A stretch of 64,000 nt of DNA, from NCBI RefSeq assembly GCF_030864355.1, contig NC_083398.1:1364001-1428000 (forward strand), written 5' to 3'. The translations under genes and the position numbers were made by a program. The stretch's first letter is position 1. Each line of letters starts with the position of its first letter. This stretch comes from Cutaneotrichosporon cavernicola. Lineage: Eukaryota; Basidiomycota; Tremellomycetes; Trichosporonales; Trichosporonaceae. The notes beneath the pieces are model-generated. The model was not told the DNA's origin. It ran no database searches and worked only from the letters and a program-made list of their open reading frames with translations. Below, one piece after another: positions 12,788 to 22,293 of the stretch.

Positions 12788-15156
12788 CTAGTACTCCTGG
12801 ACGGGGATCATCTTGCCAATGGTAGCGCGGCGCTTGCGCGTCTGGTCGCGAATCGTTGGCGTCCCGACGTCAAAGTATCCGAACCCGCCAAACAGCTCCT
12901 CCTCATCAAGGACGCCATCATCAACACCGTCCATCTCGTGGTCGCTAAGGCGGCGGCCGGTACGCGCGTCGCGCATGACGCCCGAGTGGTCGATGAACGC
13001 CTCTGGACGCTCGTTGGCCTCACGCCACAGCTGGATGAGAAGCGAGCGCACCTCCATAAAGTAGCGCTGGAGCGTCTTGAGTAACCGGCGAGTCTGGAGG
13101 TGCTTGGAGCTCATGCAGACGCTGATACCCTCGTCCTTGATGATGTAGCCGATGCCGTAGCCCTCGGGAGTGACTGGTCCAAAGCCGAACAGGCGCAGTG
13201 CGGGGTTACCGCAGTTGGAGGTGGAGAGGGTCGACGAACCCAGGTCAGAGTAGGCCTGGTCGGTGAAGATGGCCGGAATTGGGGGAGGTGTCTGGCCTGC
13301 GGCCTCGGCGTGGCGGACCTCGCGCTGGATGAGAGAGTACATTGCATACAGGTGGCGGTCCTGGCCCTTGCCGGCGGATGCGTCGCGTGTCTGGTCCGTG
13401 TGGTGCTTGCATGCGGCGCGGAGGGCTTCAATCTTCTCGCCAGGCGTAGCCGTCTCGGAGCAGAACGTCTGGACAAAGTGAACCGACGGGACCGAGACAG
13501 TACGGATGGCCTCGGTACGTCCGTGCAGGAAGCTCTTGGTCATGGCGGGCTCGTACGTGCTCTCAACGCGGCCGTAGAGCGAGTAGTATGCGGCCTGGAA
13601 GGCCATCTGCACAAAGGCGTCGGGCGAAAAGCCGTGGCGCTTGATAAAGTTGGCACCGTAACCGCGGAACTCGAGAGCCTTTGAGTCGTTTTGGCAGATG
13701 AGGTCCGAGATACGAGTCTCGGCGAAACGAACACCGAGCTTGAGCTCGCGAGTGAGGCGCCAGTCGAGCTTTTTGGGGCTCGTGTCGTATTCCCAATCGA
13801 CATTGTCGTCGGCATCGCGAGGCGTCTTGGAGCCCTTGGCGAACGGTGACGGCCTGGCCTTGAACAGCGACGGCGTCGACGGGTTGATTGACTTTGCAAA
13901 CAACAGCACGAGCTCGGTGTAGATGTCCGCAGCGTACCGCAGGACCGTGTGGCCGTCGACACCCGTGTGCTCAAAGTTGACACCCGCCTCTCCGTCCGCA
14001 CACACGATAATCTGAAGCTTGTCGTACCACCGGTTCGTGCACGTCCCGACCTGGACACCGTTTTCGAGGCGGTAGCTGCCACAAAGGAAGTTGGAGCACA
14101 GCTCTCCGACGTCTGCGGGCGCGCTGTCGTCGAGGCACACAACAAAGAGTGCCGACTCGACAATCGACAGACACTTTGCGTTGTGGCGGTTCGAGCCACG
14201 CAGCTCATGGCGAAGCTTGGACCAGATCTTGCGGTTCTCAGTGGTGAGGATACCGACGGCGTTCTGGCTGGTTTCGGTCACTGGGAACTTGTCGGCGTCG
14301 CTGACAATGCCTTGGAGGTTGGTCAGGATCTCGCGGTCCGACAGCAGAGGGCGGTTCTTGTTGTCGAGCACGTCAAACCAGTCTGTGCGTTAGTTAGGGT
14401 CTGTGCCAAAGGGTGTGGCGCTTGTGATGGGGGCGTGTGATGGTAGTCAGGGGTGACAAAACAAACTTACAAAACTGGCCGCGGCGGAGCACAACAATGT
14501 GGCGCGATTCGCTGTACGTCTCCATACGGCAGCCGAGCTCGGTTGGCGCACGAGATGTGGCGAACAACCTCTCATACTGACTCATGTCGAGCTGGTTGCC
14601 ACGGATGGCGTCAGGCTTAAGGAAGCCATTTCTCAGGTCGTGGATAAAGTAAAGAGAAGACAGAATGAGGGATGATGCACGTGACAGTTGAGGGTCGTTG
14701 CGTGGGGTGACATCGGATGAGAGAACAAAGAATGGGTTGAGGGAGAGTACGACTGACTCCGAGTGAGAGAGGTAACTCTCATCTGTAACAGTTAGGGATT
14801 GTGCCTGTAGGAGAAGTGGGGGATGATGATCTGACTGCTAGCGACTTGGACTTACACCAGAACTCCTCAATGTAGCTGTCAACGCCCTCGCTGTATTCCT
14901 CAAGCTTCTTCTGCCACTTGTTACCTTCGCCGCTTGCGAGGAAGTCACCGACGATGGCCTTGGTCTTGATGTGCTCGTCCTCGTCCTGGAGGCCCTCGAG
15001 GGCTTCGAGGTAACGCCTGCAGCTGTCTGCGATAGAGGGAAGGGGGAGCTTGGGGAGGACGGCAGGGTAGTGGCTCATGATACCGTTGGGTGCGTCAGGT
15101 GCTGTGGGAGCGAGCGTCCCCGCTGGAGCTGGGGGGACGGCGGTCTTGGTCGCCAT
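12788..15156 (-). CDS. Carnitine O-acetyltransferase, YAT2/FacC-like
   Basis: Transfers acetyl groups between CoA and carnitine, the shuttle that lets acetyl units cross compartments during growth on acetate or fatty acids. Three exons (14856-15156, 14471-14782, 12788-14382) give 735 residues. Family blocks: GIMSHYPAVLPKLPLPSIADS near residue 25; YSESRHIVVLRRGQFYWFDV near 195; the catalytic-His block NFEHTGVDGHTVLRY; the substrate block YGRVESTYEPAMTKSFLHGR; and YGIGYIIKDEGISVCMSSKH. The NFEHTGVDG context is, from memory, more like cytosolic Yat2/FacC than mitochondrial/peroxisomal Cat2. No clear presequence or PTS1 (ends VQEY), which fits a cytosolic enzyme. The start at 15154-15156 is preferred; no in-frame ATG lies upstream, and the upstream codons read a (GATGGT)n microsatellite as poly-His. 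Confidence 0.9.
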
Positions 15157-16589
15157 TGCGATGGTGGAGCTTGTGGGGTGGGTGGGGTGTGAGTGGTGGA
15201 GATGGTGATGGTGATGGTGATGGTCTTGGTTGGAGCTTGGATGGGGGAGTAGGACCAAGAAACGGGAGAGTGGAGATTATAAGGGGGGGGGAAGGAGAAG
15301 CAGCGGTTGAGAGAGGGGTCGGGTGAGAGAAGACGTCGGGAGGGCCACGGGGGGGTGAGGGTGACGATGAGGTAGACAGGTAGGCAGTAGAGAGCGTTTC
15401 AGTGGCCGTGGCTGTGGCCGTGCAGTGGCTGCTAGGTCGTGCGGTGCCTTTGTTCCTTTGTTCCTTCCGTCCGCGATGCAACTCGAGGTCGTCTACGAGT
15501 GCCAGTGACTGACGGCTTCAACATTCTAATACATTACCTATGGCTATTACTTTGTAATGGATTTGTCCGGCGGGTCAACCCCCTTCCCTTTACTGACATG
15601 TCATCATTCCTCTCTAATCAACCAATTAAACAATACATCAACTTCGGCAACGTCACTTTACCGGGGAATAGAAAAGGGGGGGGGCCCATGTGCGGAGTTG
15701 AATCTTGGATTCAGGGTAGACAATGAGGGGCCACTTGACTACCATCAGCCATTCAGGGGTGGGTTAGTACAGTGGCATTACGCCTCTGATGAAGAAAATA
15801 CTATCCAACTATCCAATAGACTGTCGCAAATACAATAACATCTCGGCCCACATCGGCCTCTAGCACTCGTATCCCCCGTATCCCCCTTGCTTTCTGGGCC
15901 ACCGACGTACTCTCATCCTCCCATGCCTCATCCCCGCACTCCAAAACCACACAGCACCCGATACGCTCATCTCGTTTCCCAAACAAGCAGGGTGGCAGTC
16001 CAAGATATCGGAACGTGACAGGACAGGGAACAAGAGGCATCGGGAACAGAGACGCACGGCCGAGCTTCGGCGTTATACTGTCAACCTATTCCTCCATCCT
16101 GTTTTCGAACTGATGATTGATCATTTCGATTTCGATTTTCATTTCGATTTCGATTCCTGTCTGGCGATACTAGTAGCATGCATGCGCAATCACCACACTG
16201 TGCCCGCCAGACCACCAGTTGGGAGTCTGGTTTGAAGCATTACAGAGGACCCGTGGGTATGTGGGAAGAGAGGCGGGACCCGATGTGGCCATCACCACCG
16301 CCGCTTGAGCCGACCGCAGGCTATAGTCTCGAAAATCAGCAGGCTACTAGTAGGACACCCGAAGCCGGCGGCATCTGTGTACCACGTTGTTGCCATGTTG
16401 TTCAAGTTGGAACCTCCACTCGCGTGCATGATTTCACCGTTCCACCGTCTATTGAGCGGAAGACGACGGAAGACTGCCGGGTCTGGCTGGATAACGGACA
16501 GAGACATGACTCCGAGATCCGGTGGAGGTCAAGTGGAGGTCTAGTTGAGATGACATGACACACAATTCACCGTTCCACCGTACGCCACC
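15157..16589. other. Divergent promoter region with two microsatellites
   Basis: 1.4 kb between the carnitine acetyltransferase (-) and the zinc-finger gene (+). Holds four GATGGT units at 15201-15224 and an imperfect ATTTCG repeat at about 16117-16155. No gene supported. Confidence 0.6.
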
Positions 16590-17676
16590 ATGGACGCCGA
16601 CCTGCTCGCCCGCCTCAACGCACTCAAGGGCGCATCGGGCGGACCTCCAACACCTCCCGTGGCCGTGACGACGGCCGCCTCGCGCGCGGCCGACGAAGAT
16701 TCAGCCCTCGAGGCGCTGGCTCACGCCCTCCCCTCTGCGCCAGACGATGACGATGATCTCGAAGCAATCCTGGCCAGTATCGGGGGGGACAGTCTGGAAG
16801 TTGACTACCTCGAGCCGGGGGGATTGGAGCGTGATGCGAACGCGCTTCTGAACGAAGCGCGGCGACACGTAGACGTAAGCGCTGGCGCTGGCGCTGACGG
16901 ACTGTCCACGGAGGACGAACCATCCGCGGAAACAGCGGATAAGACTGCCGACGATAGCGACGACGGCGAGGGCAATACGGCCGCCGGCACACTTGAACGC
17001 GCACTCGCGGAGGCTGCACTGTCCGACGACGAAACCGCTCTCAGTCCGGCCGCTGCTCGTGGCGCCGCACGGGCTCCAGACCGTGCACCGGGGCTCCCAG
17101 ATTCGAAACCTGGTCCTGAACCCAATACCATGGCAGCGTTGGTGGCGTTGGCAGCCCTCGGCCCTCTCCCGGACCTCAGGGAAGATGACGATCCACCAGA
17201 CATGAAGGCGAAGATGGACCTGTTACGTGGATTGAAGGGCCCGTCCAACTTCCCAACTGTTCCAAGGAGAGAACCGAAGAAAGACGAGATGGGACCGCCG
17301 CCACGCGCACCAGGACAAGGATGGGGTATTCCGGGGTACGACGATGGGCGCGACGACGACCTGGATAGTTGGTGCAGTGAGTTTTGCCAGGAGCGTTCCG
17401 GCAGCGAGACAGGCGAGGAATGTCGGCGGTCCAAGTCCATCAAGGAGGAATGTGTCAATCGACCATCTTCGCTACCCTCGCCCGTCTCGCCTGTCTATCT
17501 CTTTCATCGAATCATCGTTAACACTGACACAAGGTATATGTAACAAGGACGCCGAGCTGCGCTGCCGCGGATGCGAGGGCGACCTGTATTGCCGCGCGTG
17601 TTGGTCGGAGGGTCACGGTACCGGCCCGGGACAGGAGCGTGGACACAAGGCCGACAAGTTTGTGTGGCGCCAGTAG
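16590..17676 (+). CDS. ZFYVE19/ANCHR-like zinc-finger protein
   Basis: Two exons (16590-17376 and 17534-17676, intron 157 nt) give 309 residues. The start lies in an optimal CCACCATGG context. The first 250 residues are acidic and disordered, with a possible short helical motif around EALAHALPS and DDDLEAILASIGG. The C-terminus carries WCSICNKDAELRCRGCEG followed by DLYCRACWSEGHG and a later GHKADKF: a Cys/His cluster (CxxC..CxxC..CxxC..H..H) that closely resembles the C-terminal zinc-binding block of human ZFYVE19 (ANCHR), a regulator of ESCRT-III/VPS4 in the abscission checkpoint. The animal protein also has an N-terminal FYVE finger; none is present here. A role in cytokinesis is therefore inference only. 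Confidence 0.72.
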
Positions 17677-18011
17677 GAGGTATGGAGAGGCAGAGATGAG
17701 CTCAAGGAGATTGTGGATAGGCTGTGTCCGACGGTAACTTTTACTTATGGCCGGTGTATGTCACACAGTTGCACGTCACACAGCACAATGACATTAGTTG
17801 ACCCGTCATTCATCTACAGCCACATCCGTCTATCTTCTAACGGCATGGACTGTCCCACGGCCATCGGTCCAAACACACCGCCTGTTGAGAAACCCAAGAC
17901 AGTCCCATGAGATGCAGAGGAGATTGGGGTTGAATGATACATCCTGCCGCCGATCCCATCTTCGCCCTCCCACTCCTCTCTTTGTCTCGTGTCAGAGAAA
18001 TCAAAATATCA

Positions 18012-18082
18012 ACACCAGTGGTGAAACGGTATCATGGACGCTTGCCATGCGTTCGGCGGGGGTTCGACTCCCTCCTGGTGTA
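18012..18082 (+). tRNA. tRNA-Gly (GCC)
   Basis: Folds as a 71-nt tRNA. Acceptor stem ACACCAG/CTGGTGT; D arm with GTGAAACGGTATCAT; anticodon stem GACGC/GCGTT with loop TTGCCAT (GCC at 18044-18046); T arm GGGGG-TTCGACT-CCCTC; discriminator A. No intron. Both internal Pol III boxes are intact. Confidence 0.92.
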
Positions 18083-18495
18083 TCTGTGCTGTAGAAGCGC
18101 TTACCAACCTTTTTGTTGCAGATGTTGATGCGAGGTTGGTCAGGGTCTGCGCCATGTTTTGCAGTTGGCCAAGATGTCGGCAGGCAGTTGGACGAGTCAC
18201 AAGCATAGAAGAGGGAGTGAGGGAGTGTGGGTGTGGCGGAGAGGAGCCTCGGCTTCCTTCAGTTCCTTCCGCCCACTAGCTGTGCTGGGCTCGGTCCCAG
18301 GGAAGAGCATGAAGCTTGTTATCACCCGCCTTTCATCTGATGAGCTGCCGCTGCACTCCCAGTCCGACCCCACCCTCGTTGACCCACCCTCGTTGTTCTC
18401 GTCTCAGACCATCATCCTAAGGATCTCCTGAGTCGCACTAGGTGCCTAGAACCTCTCTGAACATCAAACAGGTCAAAAACACCTTCGGCATGCCC

Positions 18496-18614
18496 GGCGA
18501 GATGGCCGAGCGGTCTAAGGCGCTGTGTTAAGGTGACTGTCCAACCTCTAGAGGGGATTTGGACGCTGACATCTCCGCAGTCTTCGGACGTGGGTTCGAA
18601 TCCCACTCTCGTCA
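18496..18614 (+). tRNA. tRNA-Leu (AAG) with a 41-nt intron
   Basis: Acceptor stem GGCGAGA/TCTCGTC (one G-U pair), D arm GCCGAGCGGTCTAAGGC, anticodon stem CTGTG/CGCAG, anticodon AAG at 18530-18532. A 41-nt intron occupies 18534-18574, one base 3' of the anticodon, the canonical eukaryotic position. Short variable arm TCTTCGGAC, T arm GTGGG-TTCGAAT-CCCAC, discriminator A. AAG decodes CTT/CTC leucine after A-to-I editing. Confidence 0.92.
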
Positions 18615-18679
18615 GAAGAGTATTCAGTTACTCAGCCAATCCTTTTAGCTCTTTCGTCTCTTTTGACCACGGCAGACAC

Positions 18680-18715
18680 TTAGGGGGTTACCCCCCTAAC
18701 CCCCTAACCCCTAAA
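18680..18715. repeat. Telomere-like units in head-to-head orientation
   Basis: One TTAGGGGG unit (18680-18687), a TTA spacer, then CCCCCCTAA, CCCCCTAA and CCCCTAAA in the opposite orientation. The repeat unit equals the telomere repeat of Cryptococcus. It lies 66 nt downstream of tRNA-Leu(AAG). The inverted arrangement is what a short end-to-end telomere joint would leave, but the tract is short and could also be a stem-forming sequence of other origin. Confidence 0.6.
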
Positions 18716-19074
18716 TTTGAAGTGGAGGACCTCCACCGCCACATTTGGTCCCCTTGTTTGGTTCCGTTTGATTCAATTGACTTGACGGCGGAGCTCAAGG
18801 AGGCAAAGGTTACGCGCGACCTCTTGAGAGGGACCATCTAGACCTGCAAACTCTCCCGACTCTCCCGAGCACTGTCCAGGGGGCCAAAGTTGTCCGAATT
18901 GACATAGATATGCTGGACGCCACCAACGACGGCTGGCAAGCTTGGGACGGTGGGAAGAACGATGTCATCATGACGGGCCCACGGCACCATCCATTATCGT
19001 TTGTGTCCAACACCTCAACCTTAGCCTCATTTGGACTCGGACATGTCAGAATCCAAAACTAGCCTGACATCACT

Positions 19075-19165
19075 GGCTAGATGGCCGAGTGGTCTAAGGC
19101 GCTGTGTTCAGGTTTCTTCGGAAATCCGCAGTCTTCGGACGTGGGTTCGAATCCCACTCTAGTCA
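19075..19165 (+). tRNA. tRNA-Leu (CAG) with a 13-nt intron
   Basis: Acceptor stem GGCTAGA/TCTAGTC, D arm GCCGAGTGGTCTAAGGC, anticodon stem CTGTG/CGCAG, anticodon CAG at 19109-19111, intron 19113-19125 (13 nt), the same variable arm and T arm as tRNA-Leu(AAG) 460 nt upstream, discriminator A. The two mature tRNAs are near-identical apart from the anticodon and a few acceptor/D-arm bases, so they look like a local duplication that diverged in anticodon and intron. Confidence 0.92.
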
Positions 19166-19479
19166 ATTGAGGATTTGGTTCCTCTGCCTACACTTTTGCT
19201 TGCGGCGCGTGGAAGACGAGTCTCGTGAGCGTCGTTGAACGTGGATGATGTTGAGTGTTGGTCGAAATATTGATCTGGAGGACCTCCACTCTGGTTCTTC
19301 ACAATCGGGATACATTTCGGCCGATTGCCCAGAGGGGTGAATGAATCAGCCGGTCCGGTTTCGGAGCACGCGATTCTACAGCAGCGGAGTTGTTTTCGTG
19401 TTCAAAGCCTCAACGTCATCCATCTCGACTCGGTCAGGCTGGGTGATGGACACGCAGTCTCTCCATCGCTCTTAGTATC

Positions 19480-21899
19480 ATGGCCACCACTACCGGCTCG
19501 CCCTCAGCCGCGGCTGAACATCCTACGCAGCACTTTTCGCACGTGAACCACCACCACTCGCCCTCACCCCCGCCGGACAACGGCGAACCGAAGCATGTCC
19601 TCATCCTGTATGCGTCGGAGACGGGCGACGCGCAGGACGTGGCCGAGAGAACGGCCCGAGCGTTCCGTGCCCATCACCGCCGGGCAGTCACCATAAGCAT
19701 GGACGCGTACGACATTGCGGACTTGCCCCATGAGCCGCTGCTCATCCTCATCACCAGCACACACGGTCGTGGCGAGCCACCTCCCGCGATGCGTGGGCTG
19801 TGGGGCAAGCTCATCCGTGCCGGCCTCCCAAACCACATTCTCGAGGGTGCGTTGTTGCTGGGGTTAGACTGACACTAGACGTACACTATTCGGTGTATGG
19901 GCTCGGGGACTCGTCGTACGAACGCTTCTGTTTTGCGGGTAAGATGCTCGCGCGCAGAATGGATAGCCTCGGCGCGCAGAGTCTTGTGGAGCCTGCGTGG
20001 GGTGACGAGCGCGCGCCAGACGGGTGAGCTGTCGTGGTGTTTATGGAATTCAGCTCACGGCAGAATCGAGGAGACGTTCCTGCCATGGCTGGAGCGCACG
20101 CTCGCAGCCATCGTGCCGTACCTCCCTGGCCCGTCGCGCGCGCCTCGTCCAGACACCGATCTCCCACCTCCTATCTATCAGCTGGAGCCGGTCGCGGACG
20201 GAAACGTCGCGAAAGAAATGGACCGGCTACGCCTTGCCGGCGCAGAGTTGAGGGACTCGAACGCAGAGTACACTGACATCCCTCCAACGGACGCCGGCGT
20301 GAACGGCAGCGGCAGCGACGTCAACGGCATCGCGAACAGCGCACGCGCGATGGTCTACCATCCTGCTGGGTGGCACTGGTCGACGTTGAAGCATAACAAG
20401 CGCGTTACGGCGCCAGGCTGGTGGCAGGATGTGCGTGAGGTCGAGCTGGAGCTCGCGCCTGGAGTGTGAGTTGAGCATTGTGACTGCAGCTCATCAAAGA
20501 ACATATCCTCCCGGAGCTATCTGCGCACTCCAGCCGCGATGCTCCGACGCCGAGGTCGACACATTCTTAGAGTCTAACAAGCTCGAGGCAGAGGCAGACA
20601 AAGTGTTCATCATTCGCTCGACAGTCCCTGGTGAGCTGATGAATGCTATGTGAGCTGACTCCAGACCAGCCCCTTCCGGCACATCTACCTTCCGGGCCGA
20701 CAACGCTCCGTACCCTCCTGACGCATCACCTCGACCTGCGCAGTCCGCCACGGAAGAGCTTCTTCGAGTGGCTGCGACGGCTCAGCAAGGACGAGCGCGA
20801 GCAGGAGCGCCTTGATGATTTTATCTCTGATCCTGTAAGTTTCTGTGCATTACTCCCCAGCTGACGACTAGGACGAGATCCATGACTACGCTACGCGCCC
20901 AAAGCGAACGAGTCTGGAGACCCTCGCCGACTTCCGCATGACCACTATCCCCATGTCGCACATCCTGGAAGTCATAGGACCGCTGCGGAGACGCCAGTTC
21001 TCCATTGCCAGTGATTCTGAGGTGAGTTATGAGCTTAAGCACCGCAGCTAAGGCGAAAGGCGCATCCCGGCAAGATCCAACTCCTCATCGCCCTGGTCGA
21101 CTACAAGACCAACCTCAAGATCCCACGCGTGGGACTGTGCTCGTCATGGCTGGTCACGCTGCCAGAAGGTGCGAGTGCGTCCAGTCGCCTGCTGATCATC
21201 AGGAACCCGCATCCCGTACACGCTGCTTCCACCAACTCTTCATCTTCCTGCTGACAATGTCCCCGTGATTCTCGTAGGTCCGGGAACGGGCGTCGCGCCT
21301 ATGCGAGCTTTCCTGGAAGCACGCGTGCGGCGCGGAGCCGCCAAGGGTGACTAGACGGCCATGCTGTTGACTGACACCAGATACGGCGCTGTACTTTGGC
21401 TTCCGTTCTCGTACGGCTGACTTGTACTTCCCGACCGACTGGGAAGAGGCAGAGGCTGCCGGGGCGCATGTGTGCCTCGCTCCCTCACGAGACGGCAAGG
21501 ACAAGGTGTATGTGCAGGATCTCATCCGCAAGGACGCAGCCATGATCAACGACTGGGTTACCAAGCGTGGCGCTCACGTCTATGTGTGTGGGTGAGTACC
21601 AGACCAGTCTCATGGGGCCGGGCTGGCACGCCAGGGGCAAGCGGTCGCATCTGAGCCATCGTGACGACCGTCACGATGGCCGATGTATCCGACGCCTCGA
21701 GCTCCAGTCCGAGCCCGAGCGACAGACGCGGTCACGGCTCACCGCTCGCAGGTCCACGAACGCAATGCCCCGTGCGGTGCGTGAAGCAATCGCCTGGTGC
21801 ATCAGCTCGGATGGTGCAGGGACGCTTTCCGCCACTGAGGCGGAGGAGTACGTGGACGCAATGTTTGATGGCGACCGTGGAGGAGAGGAGAGTTGGTAG
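19480..21899 (+). CDS. TAH18: NADPH-dependent diflavin oxidoreductase Tah18 (NDOR1)
   Basis: Passes electrons from NADPH through FAD and FMN to Dre2 for cytosolic iron-sulfur cluster assembly. About nine introns, most 30-50 nt with CTGACACCAG-type ends. The N-terminal flavodoxin domain shows [35 protein letters not shown] and [14 protein letters not shown]. The FAD domain shows [12 protein letters not shown] and [12 protein letters not shown]. The NADPH domain shows [31 protein letters not shown] and [15 protein letters not shown]. The C-terminus ends GGEESW with the terminal Trp usual in this family. One intron (starting at 20468) must use an unusual AAAG acceptor at about 20498-20501 to keep YPPG in frame. 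The leader before the flavodoxin domain (35 residues) is His/Ser/Pro-rich. Confidence 0.92.
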
Positions 21900-22293
21900 A
21901 GCCTAATTGGGGGCGACTGTATTAGATTAAACGACTAGACGAATACCTCGAGACTTGAAACGCGTCTGTGCGTCCTATTGAATTTGTTGGGGGAATAAGC
22001 TTTCAGGATTAGAAGATTATTTACAACGTCCGGTCAGCTAAGAGCGCGCGCGTAAGATCGGGCCGTGAGGGCCGTACAAGTTGGGAACCAAGGGGTCACG
22101 ACTACTCCATCTTCAACTCTCTCCATCCATAAATCACCCACATCGTTGCATCGTTCTTGCTCACGCTACATCAGCAAGCGTATTCATCGCGCCGCCACCC
22201 ATCGGGCCATCGATACGGTGCCTGCCACGCTTGGACAGACACGGCGGCTGCTCATCCCACACCTTGCATCTTCCTCTTCCCACCGAGCCCGCC
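21900..22293. other. Spacer, promoter of the esterase gene
   Basis: About 390 nt between TAH18 and the esterase start. The last 150 nt are CT/CA-rich, as in other leaders here. Nothing else seen. Confidence 0.6.

Larger units (their letters stand above)
17677..19479. other. tRNA-bearing intergenic region
   Basis: 1.8 kb between the zinc-finger gene and TAH18, without a supported protein gene. It holds three tRNA genes, a head-to-head telomere-like sequence at 18680-18715 and two copies of GGAGGACCTCCAC (18724-18736 and 19277-19289), each about 111 nt downstream of a tRNA-Leu gene. Confidence 0.7.

Noticed and set aside
15157..15258. N-terminal poly-His extension of carnitine acetyltransferase
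   Set aside because: No ATG starts it and the His run is a translated GATGGT microsatellite; the family N-terminus begins at the downstream ATG.
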